This document shows positions 52,201 through 62,600 of a stretch of DNA of 64,000 nt, piece by piece. The stretch is from Larus michahellis (taxonomy: Eukaryota; Chordata; Aves; Charadriiformes; Laridae). The notes below the pieces were generated by a model that was not told where the DNA came from, made no database searches, and worked only from the letters and a program-made list of their open reading frames with translations. The translations under genes were made by a program, and so were the position numbers. The stretch lies in contig NC_133903.1 of assembly GCF_964199755.1 (NCBI RefSeq), forward strand, positions 5,907,001 through 5,971,000, in the 5' to 3' direction. Positions within the stretch are counted from its first letter, which is position 1. Each line of letters opens with the position of its first letter.

Positions 52201-53039
52201 TGCAGGCGGGAAGGGGGAGAGGGCGATGAGGACCGGAGCAGCTGGTTCCCAGCGGGGCCATCGGATTCGATAAGGGCGTAAGGAATAAGAGCAATAATCG
52301 GGGTCTGGGGAGACGAGGGGAAGGGAAGTGAGCTCCTTCCTTCGCGAAGCCCTCCTGCTCATCGTCCGCCCCGGCGGTGGCTGCGTTCTCGGGGGGATGA
52401 CTCGGGTGGGAGACCCGCTCGTTCCTCCGTGTGGGGCGAAGGGGAATCAAAAATGAGCTGTTCCGAGGGATTTCAATCAAATATTCAAATAATTAATCTG
52501 GTTTCTTTCCCGTGGTGTGACATAATGAGGGTTGCTGGTGTTTTTCTCTCTTTCACCATGAACAGATTTTTTTTTTTTTTTTTTCGCTCAATAGTCCAAT
52601 GGTCACAGCTGGGAAAAAAACCCCAACCCTGACCTACAAGAGAGGGAACACACGTGAAGGGGCCTGGCACGAGGAGCAGCCCAGCCTGCTCACAGCCCCG
52701 GCCTGGGTGTGAAACCCTCCTGGTGACATTGCTGCGTGCATCGGGGTCGAAGCAGAGACCCCTCTGTGCCGCTGAAGGTCCCACAGCCCGGAGCAACCCC
52801 TCTGCACCCTCCTGGCAGAGAGAGCTCGCGCTGGGGCTGGCCCCACTGAAGGGGCTAAAACCCCTCGTGGGGGAAGCGGGGCCGCCTGCGTAACACCATT
52901 TTGCTGGCAGAGGATCGAGCCCCCACCTGGTGTGAGCTTGAGTTATTCCAGGGCCCCAGCAGGATTGCAGCGGATGGGCATCTGTAGGTTTCAGCCCCTC
53001 AGACTGTGCTGGTGGTGCTGCGGCTCTGGCCGGCTGCAC

Positions 53040-53270
53040 TAAATTGTCTAATTAAGCCCCCTCGTATGGAAGACGAGATGGTCCCAGCCATTAAAACACA
53101 AGCCTGTATTTAAAGCTTAATAGGGAAGGTTTAGTGGATAAAGTCAATTTAATTATTCCTCCTAAGAAAGCTTGTACAAATATCAAACGCTTATTAGTAT
53201 TCATGCAACCTGTATGATCTCGCAACACTGACAGATTAAAGGTTGTAGCTAATAGCACTGGGGATGGATT
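53040..53270. promoter_or_regulatory. Candidate conserved non-coding element
   Basis: 230 bp of AT-rich, CpG-poor, non-repetitive sequence with TAATTA at 53049 and 53150 and further ATTA cores, flanked by GC-rich DNA. It has the texture of a vertebrate conserved element. No alignment was possible here. Confidence 0.3.
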
Positions 53271-53626
53271 CAGAATTGGTCGTGGGTTTTTCTTAATGCT
53301 TTTTTTTCTTCCCGGCCTGACAAAGGGAATTTCAGATCGATGCCATCCGAGATTTAACCTTGAAACAGAGACCGTCTGACGGCTCTTACAGTCACTTTGT
53401 GCTGGTTTCCTCTGCCCCTTCCTCAACGAGGTGGGTTTTAATCCTCGTTTGATCCCCGCTTCTCAAAGGCTGCCGAAGCGGCTCCGTGCGAGCCCGGCCC
53501 GACGCAGCGCTGCCGTCCCCGCGGGTTGTGGTTTTGCTGAAACGGGGAGCAGTGGGGCAGAGTCCGGCTGACAAATGGACACGACTGAATTGTCATTAAA
53601 AATGCAAAGTAGAAATCGATCCAGTT

Positions 53627-53690
53627 AAATAATAATGACTTGCATTTACCCGCTGCTTTTCACTTCCGATCTTAAGCAATGCAGCCCTCG
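53627..53690 (+). repeat. Possible relic of an ancient dispersed vertebrate repeat
   Basis: The segment with AATAATGACTTGCATTTA, then CTGCTTTTCA and GATCTTAAGCA, resembles a widely scattered vertebrate sequence (ATTTATATAGCGCYTTTCA...CTCAAAGCRCTTT) that I recall from old exapted repeats. The match is by memory and approximate. Confidence 0.25.
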
Positions 53691-55467
53691 CAGACAGCCT
53701 GGTGGAAATTACTTAACATTGCAGAGATTCAATCAGCAGGAAAATTAGCACCGGGCGATGTTAAACTGTTTTTCTGTGCGGATGGTCATGGCCAGGCTTG
53801 GGCTGAGGACCCAGCTCCGGGCGCTCAGGACTTTGTACCTGTATGTCCAGGTGATGGTCCTCAAAAGAGACATCAGGGAGCAAGTCATGGTCACTGTCTG
53901 CTCTTAGAAAATTCAATGGGAGCTTGGTGCTCCCCGTGTTCCTGCAGGCTGATGGAAGGAGTCGTTCTGGGACCTGCTGAGCTTCGTGGGGTTTGGGAAT
54001 GTGTGGCTTTGTCAGAGGGGACAGGCAAGTCCCCTGCCCTGCGGCCACCGTGTGCAACGTCTCATAGCCTCGGAGACGATGTGGGCTGTAAATGACTATA
54101 AAGGACACCTTGTCTTCACTGATTGCTCTCAGTAACAGGCTCCAGCCTTGTCTTTCCCTCCCACTTTTGCAAGAGCCTGGCCCATGTCCCCAGGGATGCT
54201 CTCGGCGAGTGCCCGGGCCATCCTGGGGGACGGCTGCGTCCCGCAGGCAGCTGCAACTGGGAGGCCGTGGCGGTGGGGAAGCTGCGCTGGGGAGGTCGGG
54301 TCCCTGGGAGGCCGTGAGCCTCCCCAGCTGTTCAGAGGCAGCAAAAGCCCATTAAATCCCTTCTCCTTTTGGCCAAAGCAGCTCTGAACCTGCACTTCCC
54401 AGCTGGAGCTCCTGCCTGGCGTATGGGGGAATGTCTCGGTGTCCCACATCTTGCAGGAGGGATGTTGTGGGAGGGCGACCGTATCCCAGTCTTGGCAAGC
54501 TGCCTGTGCTTCGACTGCGCTCAGAAATAAGAAAGAAAAGGTTATTTTGCTCTGCTGATGGCCCTGAGCCGAGGCGTTTTGTACCTGAGAGCAGAGCTGT
54601 CGTGGTGTGGATCGGGACAGTGAAGACCACGGTGTGTCCTCTCCGTGCTGCCTGAGCCGATCTCTTCATGGCTCTGACATGTTTTGTTCCCAGATTTTTG
54701 CCTGTGGGATCCCCTGTTCTCAGCAGGGGAAAGGGTCCCGGGAAAGGGACAATTCCCAGAGCAGCCCAACCCCAGCATTTCTGAAGCCACCACAAGCTGT
54801 CACCGTGGGCGGGGAAAGCCTTTTGCAACCCTCTGTGCTTCACACCCCTGCTTGGAATTAAATGCTCTGGTTTAGGCTTATTTTTAGTGTAATAAAGCAC
54901 AAGTTTGCCAAAAAAGCTTTTAACAGCAGAGGTTCCTGCCTCAAATTGGATTTTTCTTTCCTTGGCTGGAAACCCCTGGTCGGGAAGGTGACAAGTGGCA
55001 GAGAGGCTCGGTTTGGAGAGACACCTCTGCTCCGGCAGCGTGGGGCAGCACCGTCATTCCCACGGCTCATCCGTCTGCCGAAGATGGGTCATGGATGCAG
55101 CTCACGCCCCTCTGCAGAGCCTCAGACCCCTGGGAATTTGGAAAGATGCTTTGGGAAGGCGGTGGGAAAAGGCTCTTTTCTTTTTGTCCCCACTCCAGAG
55201 CAGGCAGGAACAAACACCTTCTAAATTTATTCCTTTGGAAAAAAAAAAAAAGAAGAAAAAAAAAAAAAGCTTTTATAATTGAAATTTAAAAAATGGGAGA
55301 CTTTCCCTCCTCTGCCCCCCCCTCCCCCCCGACTTTCCTACAGTTGCCCACAGGTTGCTCAAAGCTCCTTCTCCATGAAACGTGTTGGTTGTAACGAATT
55401 ACCTCTTTACGTTACCTCTTTCATACCATAAAACCCACCCCCGGCACTCGCTGTCCCCTCCCGCTCC

Positions 55468-55497
55468 ATCCTGATCCTGATCCTGATCCTGATCCTG
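55468..55497. repeat. (ATCCTG)5 tandem hexamer repeat
   Basis: Five perfect copies of ATCCTG in intergenic DNA about 1 kb beyond the inferred CACNA1H 3' end. A multiple of three, but not in a recognised gene. Confidence 0.9.
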
Positions 55498-56099
55498 GCT
55501 GGGTGACAAGCGGCGGGAGCGCCTCTTCTTTTCCTCCCTTTACAGTTCTGCTGGCGTAAAATAAAACAGCCCCTTGGCTGCTTTTTAGCCTGCTGGGGCC
55601 TCATTTAACGCGCTCCAAGCTGTGGATCCTGCTGCAAAATTGAGGCTTTGGTACCTGGATCTCAATGCCCCCAGTATTCGGCAGCTCACGCAGGTGCCGG
55701 CCCGTGGCTTGGGAGCCTGGGCAGAGCCAGGACCAGGAGCAAATCTCCGCTCTCACCCCCAACACACTGCCGTGGCCTCAAGCCCTTCTGACTTGTTCCG
55801 TGAGCCACCTCTCCGTCACCACGCAGGGAGTTACCAGCATTGGCCGCCAGCCGCCCCATCCTGCAGTGAGGGGCTCTTCCTCCAGCTCTGGGACACTGGG
55901 AAGGGGGTTTGGGAATGGGGGACGCTGCCTTTCCCAGCAAAGCGAAATAATCACAGCAGTAACACCACAAGCAGCTGGTGGTGCAGCCCCACCCCTGCCC
56001 CGCCGGCCGCCGAGGGACATCCCGGGGTGTCCCATGCGCCTCCAGGCAGGATTCAGCGAAGCGCAGGGGAATTCACCTCCCTCCTCCCCAGTCTGCTGC

Positions 56100-56240
56100 T
56101 TAAACCGCAACAAAAGGAGTTTGCCATCATCCCCAAAGCACTATTAATAATTACATCTATGGTGCTCTTCTGGAATTCCTTGCTATCCCACCGAGACGGA
56201 ATAATTATTTACAATAATCCTAAATGACTCTTAATTACAG
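56100..56240. promoter_or_regulatory. Candidate conserved non-coding element near the CACNA1H 3' end
   Basis: An AT-rich island with three TAATTA cores (56148, 56202, 56232) within 90 bp, between GC-rich flanks. Possible homeodomain-bound element; inferred. Confidence 0.3.
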
Positions 56241-56571
56241 CGGCGCAGGTGCTCGGCGGCAGCCGGCACGAAGCCGCTCGACATATGGAGGCTCCTGCGC
56301 GAGGTGAGGAATTCGCCGAGCGGCGCCGTTGTAGCCGAGCGGGAGCTGGGACCAGCTCCAAACGCCGGCGGGGAAGGGGCCGGTTCAGACCCAGGGCCTT
56401 CAGCCCAGAGGAAAGAGGTTTTTTTAGGGGATGCCGAGCTCCGGGAGTGGGATGGAGACCTTCGGGATGGGCTGGGGGCAGCGGAGCCTGCCGGCGCTGG
56501 AGCAGAGCTCGGCATCCCGGCGCCACCCTGCCCCGCGGCACAAAGTCAGGCCACGCTTCCAGTTTATACAG

Positions 56572-56577
56572 TTTAAT
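56572..56577 (-). terminator. CACNA1H: Candidate CACNA1H poly(A) signal ATTAAA
   Basis: A minus-strand hexamer at the sharp boundary between the AT-rich UTR and GC-rich intergenic DNA. No transcript evidence is available. Confidence 0.4.
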
Positions 56578-56914
56578 ACATGTGAAACAAGATACATTTC
56601 CTTTTGAGTAATGAATGCATAAATAACAGAAGATATATGTGAATGCATAAATATGAGGCGGCATGGAACGAACCAAACGAAAACGATTGTTTTAATTTAA
56701 TTATTTTTTTTTTTTTTCCCCCCCCTGTACGTCTTTTCGCTGCCGCTGCCCGGGCTGACGGCGCAGCCTCGCGACGGACTCGTTGCTGCTCTTATTTATC
56801 AGCTTTCCATGGCGAAGCTGTCCCGCGGTGAGAGGGCCTGGATGAGGGGCTGGGAGAGGGGCGGGGGGGGGGCAAGGACCGGAGGCTAAAAACGAAAAAT
56901 CAACCCCAAAAACT

Positions 56915-56916
<2 letters not shown>

Positions 56917-56945
<29 letters not shown>
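56917..56945. repeat. A29 homopolymer (U29 in CACNA1H mRNA)
   Basis: 29 consecutive A on the plus strand inside the CACNA1H 3' UTR. Confidence 0.95.
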
Positions 56946-56947
<2 letters not shown>

Positions 56948-58249
56948 AAACGTGGTGTTAACAGGTGACCTGAATTCCTCTAGAGGCTTCTCAGTCGGAG
57001 CTGGTGAGCGCGTCCACGTGCGGGTGCGGGGGGTGCGGAGGGAAGACCGACGGCAAGAGTGCAAACGGGAGGGATACGGCTGCCACCGAGGCTTCGAGAG
57101 CGCTCTGCTATGAGGAGGACAAACCATTAGCGTCAATGCTCACAAAGAACATCACCTAAGACAGCTCTTTATACCTTTACATACTGTATCAATAATTTAC
57201 TTCGAACTGCAGTAAACAAAATACATTTCTTAAATAATTTACTATTTATTTGTTTTGTTTTTTTTTTAATCTCTCTGTAAATTTAACTTTTTCCTTTTTT
57301 TCATCTTTTTTTTTTTTTTCCTCTGTAACACAAGAAACCGTGTTTGTGCACGTCAGTTCAGATTATTGCGACATTTAACCTGAATTTCAGTTCAAAAAAG
57401 GAGAAAAAAACGAAAAAAAAAAGCAACAGGACAGTTGTACAGACAAGAAGAATGAATAACTTATTATTGCACTGGCTACAATTCAGTAGTGATTTTGGTT
57501 TTTTTTCTGCAGTTAGGACAACCTCTAAAGTACAAAAGGAAAATGAGAGAGGCGTCTAAAGCGTCGGCTGTGAAAAGAAGCTGGTGGGATGATGGTGGAG
57601 GGAGGGAGAAAGAAATGAAAGCGAGGAAAGAAGAGAAACATTTGGAAAACGAATGGCCGTAATAATTAGTTCCACATAAAACCCGAGGAAACACCACCCA
57701 GTTGCGGAGTCACATGTAATGCAAAAAACAGTATCGTTTCTCTATAAAAATATGTGCATTATGAAGAGAGAGTTTTTGTGGGTATATATTTTTTTTTTTT
57801 TGTCTTTTTTCCTTGTTTTGTATCTCACAAATACATTATTTCTATTTATATAACTGCTGATATACAGACAATGTACAGCTCCCATCTCCTGGGCACTCCC
57901 GCGTAACGTGACATCTCTAAAAGGTGCCTTGTTAAAAGTTGAGCATCTTTAAAAAAAAAAACAACAAACAAACCCAACAAAACAACGAAACCCAAAGAGA
58001 ATCCCCCAAATCCCAACCGCCACCACCTCGCACCCGAATCAATGTGATTGAGGCCACGGAGGCGGGTGGGAGGAACGAAGTAACCCCCTGCATCCGCTCC
58101 ACCTTCCCTTTAGAAAAGAAACCCCCAAACCGCTTCGCAAATCTGTTCCCCCCGCCCCGAAACCCCATCACCGTTTCGTCCAGCCGTTTGTTTGGTTTCT
58201 TTTTCTTTTAATTCTTTTTTTTCGTGTGTTTTTCTTTTTTTGTTTTTTG

Positions 58250-58278
58250 TTTTTTTTTTTTTTTTTTTTTTTTTTTTT
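58250..58278. repeat. T29 homopolymer (A29 in CACNA1H mRNA)
   Basis: 29 consecutive T on the plus strand, preceded by further T-rich runs. In the CACNA1H mRNA it is an A29 tract about 160 nt after the stop codon and a likely site of oligo-dT internal priming. Confidence 0.95.
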
Positions 58279-58438
58279 CTGCAAACCTCCACAGCGCTTA
58301 AGAACAAGTGACTGCGAGAAAGGAAAAAAAACCCAGCGAGCAGCCACCCCCGTCCCTGGGGCCACTCAGTCCCTTCGGTTTGGAAACCCACATTGGTGTC
58401 AAGCCCTTGAGACCCCCCCGCTCCCCCCTCCCAGAAAG

Positions 58439-59617
58439 CTATACTGGGTCATCGATGTCTTCTTCTGTTGCAACAGTCACCGGGACCAAGTCCTGCTTCT
58501 GGAGGGGGCTCTTAGCGATGCCCAGGAGCTCTTTGCTTTTCTCCGCGTTGCTCCATTGAGTTTTTAAGTGATCCGGCTTTTTCAGTTCGGAGGCGGCGGG
58601 GTCCGGCCGGGAGTCCACGGAGCCCGGCATGGACTGACCGCTGTCCAGGAGATCCAAGAGGCTGCTCAAGGAGCTGCCGTCCAACTGCTCAAAGGAGAAG
58701 TTGGGGATGGTCAGGTGCTCCCCGCGGCACGGGGGCTGGCCCCGGCGCTCCGCTTTGGAGGCCGGCTCCCCGGGCTGGTTCTCCGCGAGCTCCAGGGACT
58801 CTCTGTAAGCCGGGAACTCGCAGGATGGGGTCCTTCGCCGCAGCATGCTGTTCTCGGAGGGTTTGGTGCGCGAGGCCGCCCCGCCGTCGTCCTCCATGGG
58901 AGGATCTATAGAAATGCAGGGCGGGCTCATCTTCTTCTTCCTCCGGGCTCCATGGATGTACTCGGACTCCATCTGGATGTGGGCAGGGGACCGCTGCTTT
59001 TCCTCAGCAGGGTCCTCAAAGCTACAGTCCCCATCGCTGATGGAGGGGCAGATCTCAATGGAGTGTCGCCTTTGGTCGTCTGCCCAGCTGGGCTTGTTGA
59101 GGAAGCCCTTCGTATCGATGCTGTAAAACTTCTTCAAGTCCTTCTCCTTGCTGCTGCTCCTGGAGAGGCTGGTTGTGCTGCAGTTCTTGAGGGGCACCGG
59201 AGACGGGGCCGGGGAGATGAACGGCGAAGTCGAGCGGCTCCCAGCGTCCGAGTGCTCCCCTCCCCAGTCTTTGGCCGAGCTGTTGATGTGACGGACCTCC
59301 TCGTCAGCCAGGTCGGAGGACTCGAAGAGGCTGCCCTCAGGGTTGGGAGGGCTGCCGCCAGGGCTGGGCGGCCGGCTGGGGACGCCGTGCTGGCCGCAAG
59401 TGTGCTTCCGTGTGAGTGTGCTGGGGTGCCGATGCGGGGAGGACGGGGGGGAGCACGGGGGAGTGCCCGGGAGGGAGGCGGCCGTGGAATGGAGCGGGCT
59501 GGGGGTGAAGGTGCTCTGGGGCTGCTTTGCTGACGGTAGCGTCTCTCCAGGCTCTGCTTGCAGGCTGTCCTTGCGGTCCGGAGTCTGACCGTCCACGGAC
59601 TCTGTTTGAATGGCCTC
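58439..59617 (-). CDS. CACNA1H: CACNA1H terminal coding exon
   Basis: The acceptor is CTTCTAG on the minus strand, entering in phase 0 with [18 protein letters not shown]. 392 codons plus TAG. Ser/Pro-rich ([27 protein letters not shown]), then [34 protein letters not shown], and the conserved [16 protein letters not shown] at about 58905-58955. GC-rich, so long open frames exist on the opposite strand; these are shadows. Confidence 0.94.
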   Translation of the reverse strand, partial: EAIQTESVDGQTPDRKDSLQAEPGETLPSAKQPQSTFTPSPLHSTAASLPGTPPCSPPSSPHRHPSTLTRKHTCGQHGVPSRPPSPGGSPPNPEGSLFESSDLADEEVRHINSSAKDWGGEHSDAGSRSTSPFISPAPSPVPLKNCSTTSLSRSSSKEKDLKKFYSIDTKGFLNKPSWADDQRRHSIEICPSISDGDCSFEDPAEEKQRSPAHIQMESEYIHGARRKKKMSPPCISIDPPMEDDGGAASRTKPSENSMLRRRTPSCEFPAYRESLELAENQPGEPASKAERRGQPPCRGEHLTIPNFSFEQLDGSSLSSLLDLLDSGQSMPGSVDSRPDPAASELKKPDHLKTQWSNAEKSKELLGIAKSPLQKQDLVPVTVATEEDIDDPV

Positions 59618-62600
59618 CTAGAAGGAGAGAAAGATGTGGCAAGAGCCTTGCGGGTCTGCTGGCCCAGCAGCACTTCCCGCGACGAAACACGGCACGTGGC
59701 AGAACGGTTGGTGGGTCTAACACACCCTGCACCCCCCATCCCTGCCCCGTCGTGCCAGCCCCGTCAGACCCTCCCTGTACAAGAGGCTGCAGCTTTGCTA
59801 GCAGAGACCCAGAGCCTACGGGTGCAGGGCTTGTATCTGCTGGGTCTTTCCACATGGTCTTGCTCTTGCTCTAACACCAAATCCTGAGTCAGTGGAACCT
59901 GTCTAAAGTGACGTCGCGTACAGCTGACTGCACGCGTCTCACAGCACTGGTAAAACTGAACCGGGCATCTTCTCTCTATGCTTTAGCTATTCCTTCATAG
60001 AATAGTACAGCCACGAAGGTGAAAGTAGGTAAAAAGAACCTTCCCTTGTATGTCACTTGCTGAGAGTGGAGTATATTAAAATTTATGCCACTAAAACCAT
60101 TTTGTTCTAAAAGGGAATTCTCTCAGCTCCAAGAAAAGAAACTCAAGAGAGGACTGGAAAAGAAGGGAAGGACCCAGATGACTACGATGACTGCAGTTTA
60201 CCTCTGCAGGCTCTTGGCCTCTCACCTGTCTGCACAGCAGCTTGTTGAGAGTAGGAGATCGAGGTGTGACGTGAGGGGGAAGGATCTTCCAGCGGTGGCG
60301 GCCTTCATGGTTGGGAGAACGGACTGCCAGCTGGAGGGACTCCGTTGGGACTCTCAGAGAGGAACACGTTCCCACGGGCTGGGAGCGGATGGAAGTGATG
60401 GACCCTAGGAAACAGAGAGAGAGCTGTCACCACCGCCGCCGGCGTGGGGGCTGTGAAGGTCTGAGCAGAACTGGTGCCCACAGACCCCAGGAGGGGAGTA
60501 AACGCAGGAGGGGAAAGGAAAAGCCCATCTAGTCTGGCTGAAATCCTAAGCCTCAGCATAAGCCTTGGGCAGGATTAAAAACCAGGTGTCCCTTGTCCTG
60601 ACTCCTGCTTTGAATACTAGGCCGTATCTCCTCAGGGGTGGCAGGGAGGTTGCAGGTGTAGCCTCTGCAATTCAGCAGCATCGCATGTGGCTCTGCATGC
60701 CACAGGGCAGGAGGTGGGGTTGCATCTGAAATCCTGCCATTGCCGCTTTCCTGGTAGCATCGCTTCGGGTGGATTTGTAAAAGGATGTTGCCTGTTTGGA
60801 GAACATGGATCAGGGCAGCCTGGTGGCTGTGCTGGATCCTCTGAGTCGGGAGGCCTGGGTTGTCTTTGCAGTGCTGCCAGGGACAGGCTTGCAACCGTAC
60901 GCTGCTCTGCCACACAGAGGCAAGAGCGGCTCTGCTCCGCTCCCTCCGAGCCTCCAGAGCTCCACTTACAGGTCCGACCTACAGCCCTGTACAGCCAGTG
61001 GGCACCCTGCCACCCACTTCTCCGGGAGGAGACACGGCTGGCGTACACAGGGCAGTTTTCCCATTCCCTACAGCCCAAACACTACCGCCACCAGGTCCAC
61101 GAGGCAGACCTTGGCTGACCACGGTCTGATCAGCAGCATGGAGACAGCTTCAAGTGCTGCGAGAGTCCCAGAGCTCATGTATCAGGCCGGAATCACTCTC
61201 TTCCTGAAGGCTCCCAGTCCCCTGGCTGAGTCTAAAGGCAAACCCTCCTCCCCAGCCCCTTCGTGGTGCTGCTTTACTGCAGTTCTGCGTCATTTGAAAG
61301 ATCTTTTGCTTTTGTATTTTTTTGGCCGCAGGATTTATTGTCCTCATTAGCTTGAAACCCAATGTCTGTTTCTACATTGCCGCTCCATGTTAAAAACACA
61401 GCTATCCATCACTTCAAGAGATCTCACCCAGAGGTCAGGGAACTTGAACCCATGACAAAAGCCATCCAGACAGATTGCAGTTGCATTTCAGAAGGAGATT
61501 TGTTGTTGGGAGGAAAGAAAAGTTAGTGTTTAATCATTTTTCTTTTGGAGCTTTTCTCCAGAACACCACAGAAGCAGCAGAGCAGCGAGCTTCCCACCCC
61601 CCACCCCACCCCACTTCTCCCCAGTTCTTTTTTGGGGTCTCCTACAGCCAGAGTTTCAGATTGAGTCTGCGCCGTTCACGTGCTAATCCAGGCTTTAAGA
61701 AATGTTTTTTATGATGCAGAAAAACTTCGTCATAAAATCTGTCACAAACGTGGTCATAAAATGAAAACCCTATAAAATGAAAACCCTACGCTCTCCTCCC
61801 TGTCCTTACTTGGAATTTCCTTCTGTTGGAAACTTTCCATCTAGCTCTTGTATAGGAAACCAAAAACCCCTCTAAACTGCGTATGCAGGAACACTGAATA
61901 TCTCTGGATTTCTACATTTTTTTTCCTCTTGTTTTTCTAGTAAATCAGGAAACTGCATCTAAGAGCAAAGTAACGCAAGATCTGGTCACCTCACAGTATT
62001 TTCACTGTGTAGCCACCGAAGCACTGGGAGAAGACCAGACATCCTGAACTGACATTGAGAAGTCCATGAAATCACAAATGCTGACGCAATTCTCTATCTG
62101 TCCGCTCAGTTTTACTCACACGTAACTCACGGGACTGTGACTTAAATCAGGGTTTGGTCAGCTCTGAAGCAGCAGAGCTCTGGGTGACGCTGGTTGGAAG
62201 CATCTACCAGAGCAGGTAAAAAGTAAGCCCCTGTCACATCGATCGCTCAAGTGCTCTTGGAGAGATATTTGGGACCCAGGAGAAAATTCTTGCTCAGTTC
62301 TACCCACCCCTGCCAACATCACGGCAGTTTTATACTGGTATAAATCCTGATTTACACTCACTACAGAGATGAAAACCATCCCCAGTAGTCCAGCCGTGAA
62401 ACTCAACCTCTGTTTTCTTTGCTTAGCAAAGAATTTGCAGGTGAAATAATAATAAATACTGAGCAGAGAACATTAACTGGTATCCGGAGAGTTTGAACAA
62501 ATACAGAGTTACTTCACTCAAGCAAATCAGAGCAGGTCTCGCCAGCCCCACACCAGGGTTTGCAAACCCACTACTCATCTGTCCAAGCAGTTCTTGCATT

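Larger units (their letters stand above)
48561..56550. other. Intergenic region between B9D1 and CACNA1H, no recognised gene
   Basis: About 8 kb of GC-rich sequence with intercalated AT-rich patches, roughly 48960-49040, 49900-50050, 50200-50400, 51220-51400, 51540-51650, 52080-52200, 52440-52560, 53040-53270, 53570-53700 and 56100-56240. I found the homeodomain core TAATTA at 48979, 48993, 49965, 50230, 50307, 52160, 52490, 53049, 53150, 56148, 56202 and 56232. The open frames here resemble no protein I know. The patchy pattern suggests conserved non-coding or regulatory elements. Confidence 0.5.
56555..58438 (-). other. CACNA1H: CACNA1H 3' UTR
   Basis: AT-rich low-complexity sequence downstream of the CACNA1H stop on the minus strand. 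It ends near a minus-strand ATTAAA (plus-strand 56572-56577), beyond which GC-rich DNA resumes. A29 at 56917-56945 and T29 at 58250-58278 on the plus strand become U29 and A29 in the mRNA. A GC-rich G-run island sits near 56850-56875. A second AATAAA (minus strand) lies near 57247. The end is inferred. Confidence 0.55.

Noticed and set aside
58568-59533. 321-codon plus-strand open frame antisense to the CACNA1H last exon
   Set aside because: It mirrors the GC-rich coding exon, has Gly/Arg/Ala-rich shadow composition, and has no similarity or splice context of its own. The minus-strand frame is clearly Cav3.2.
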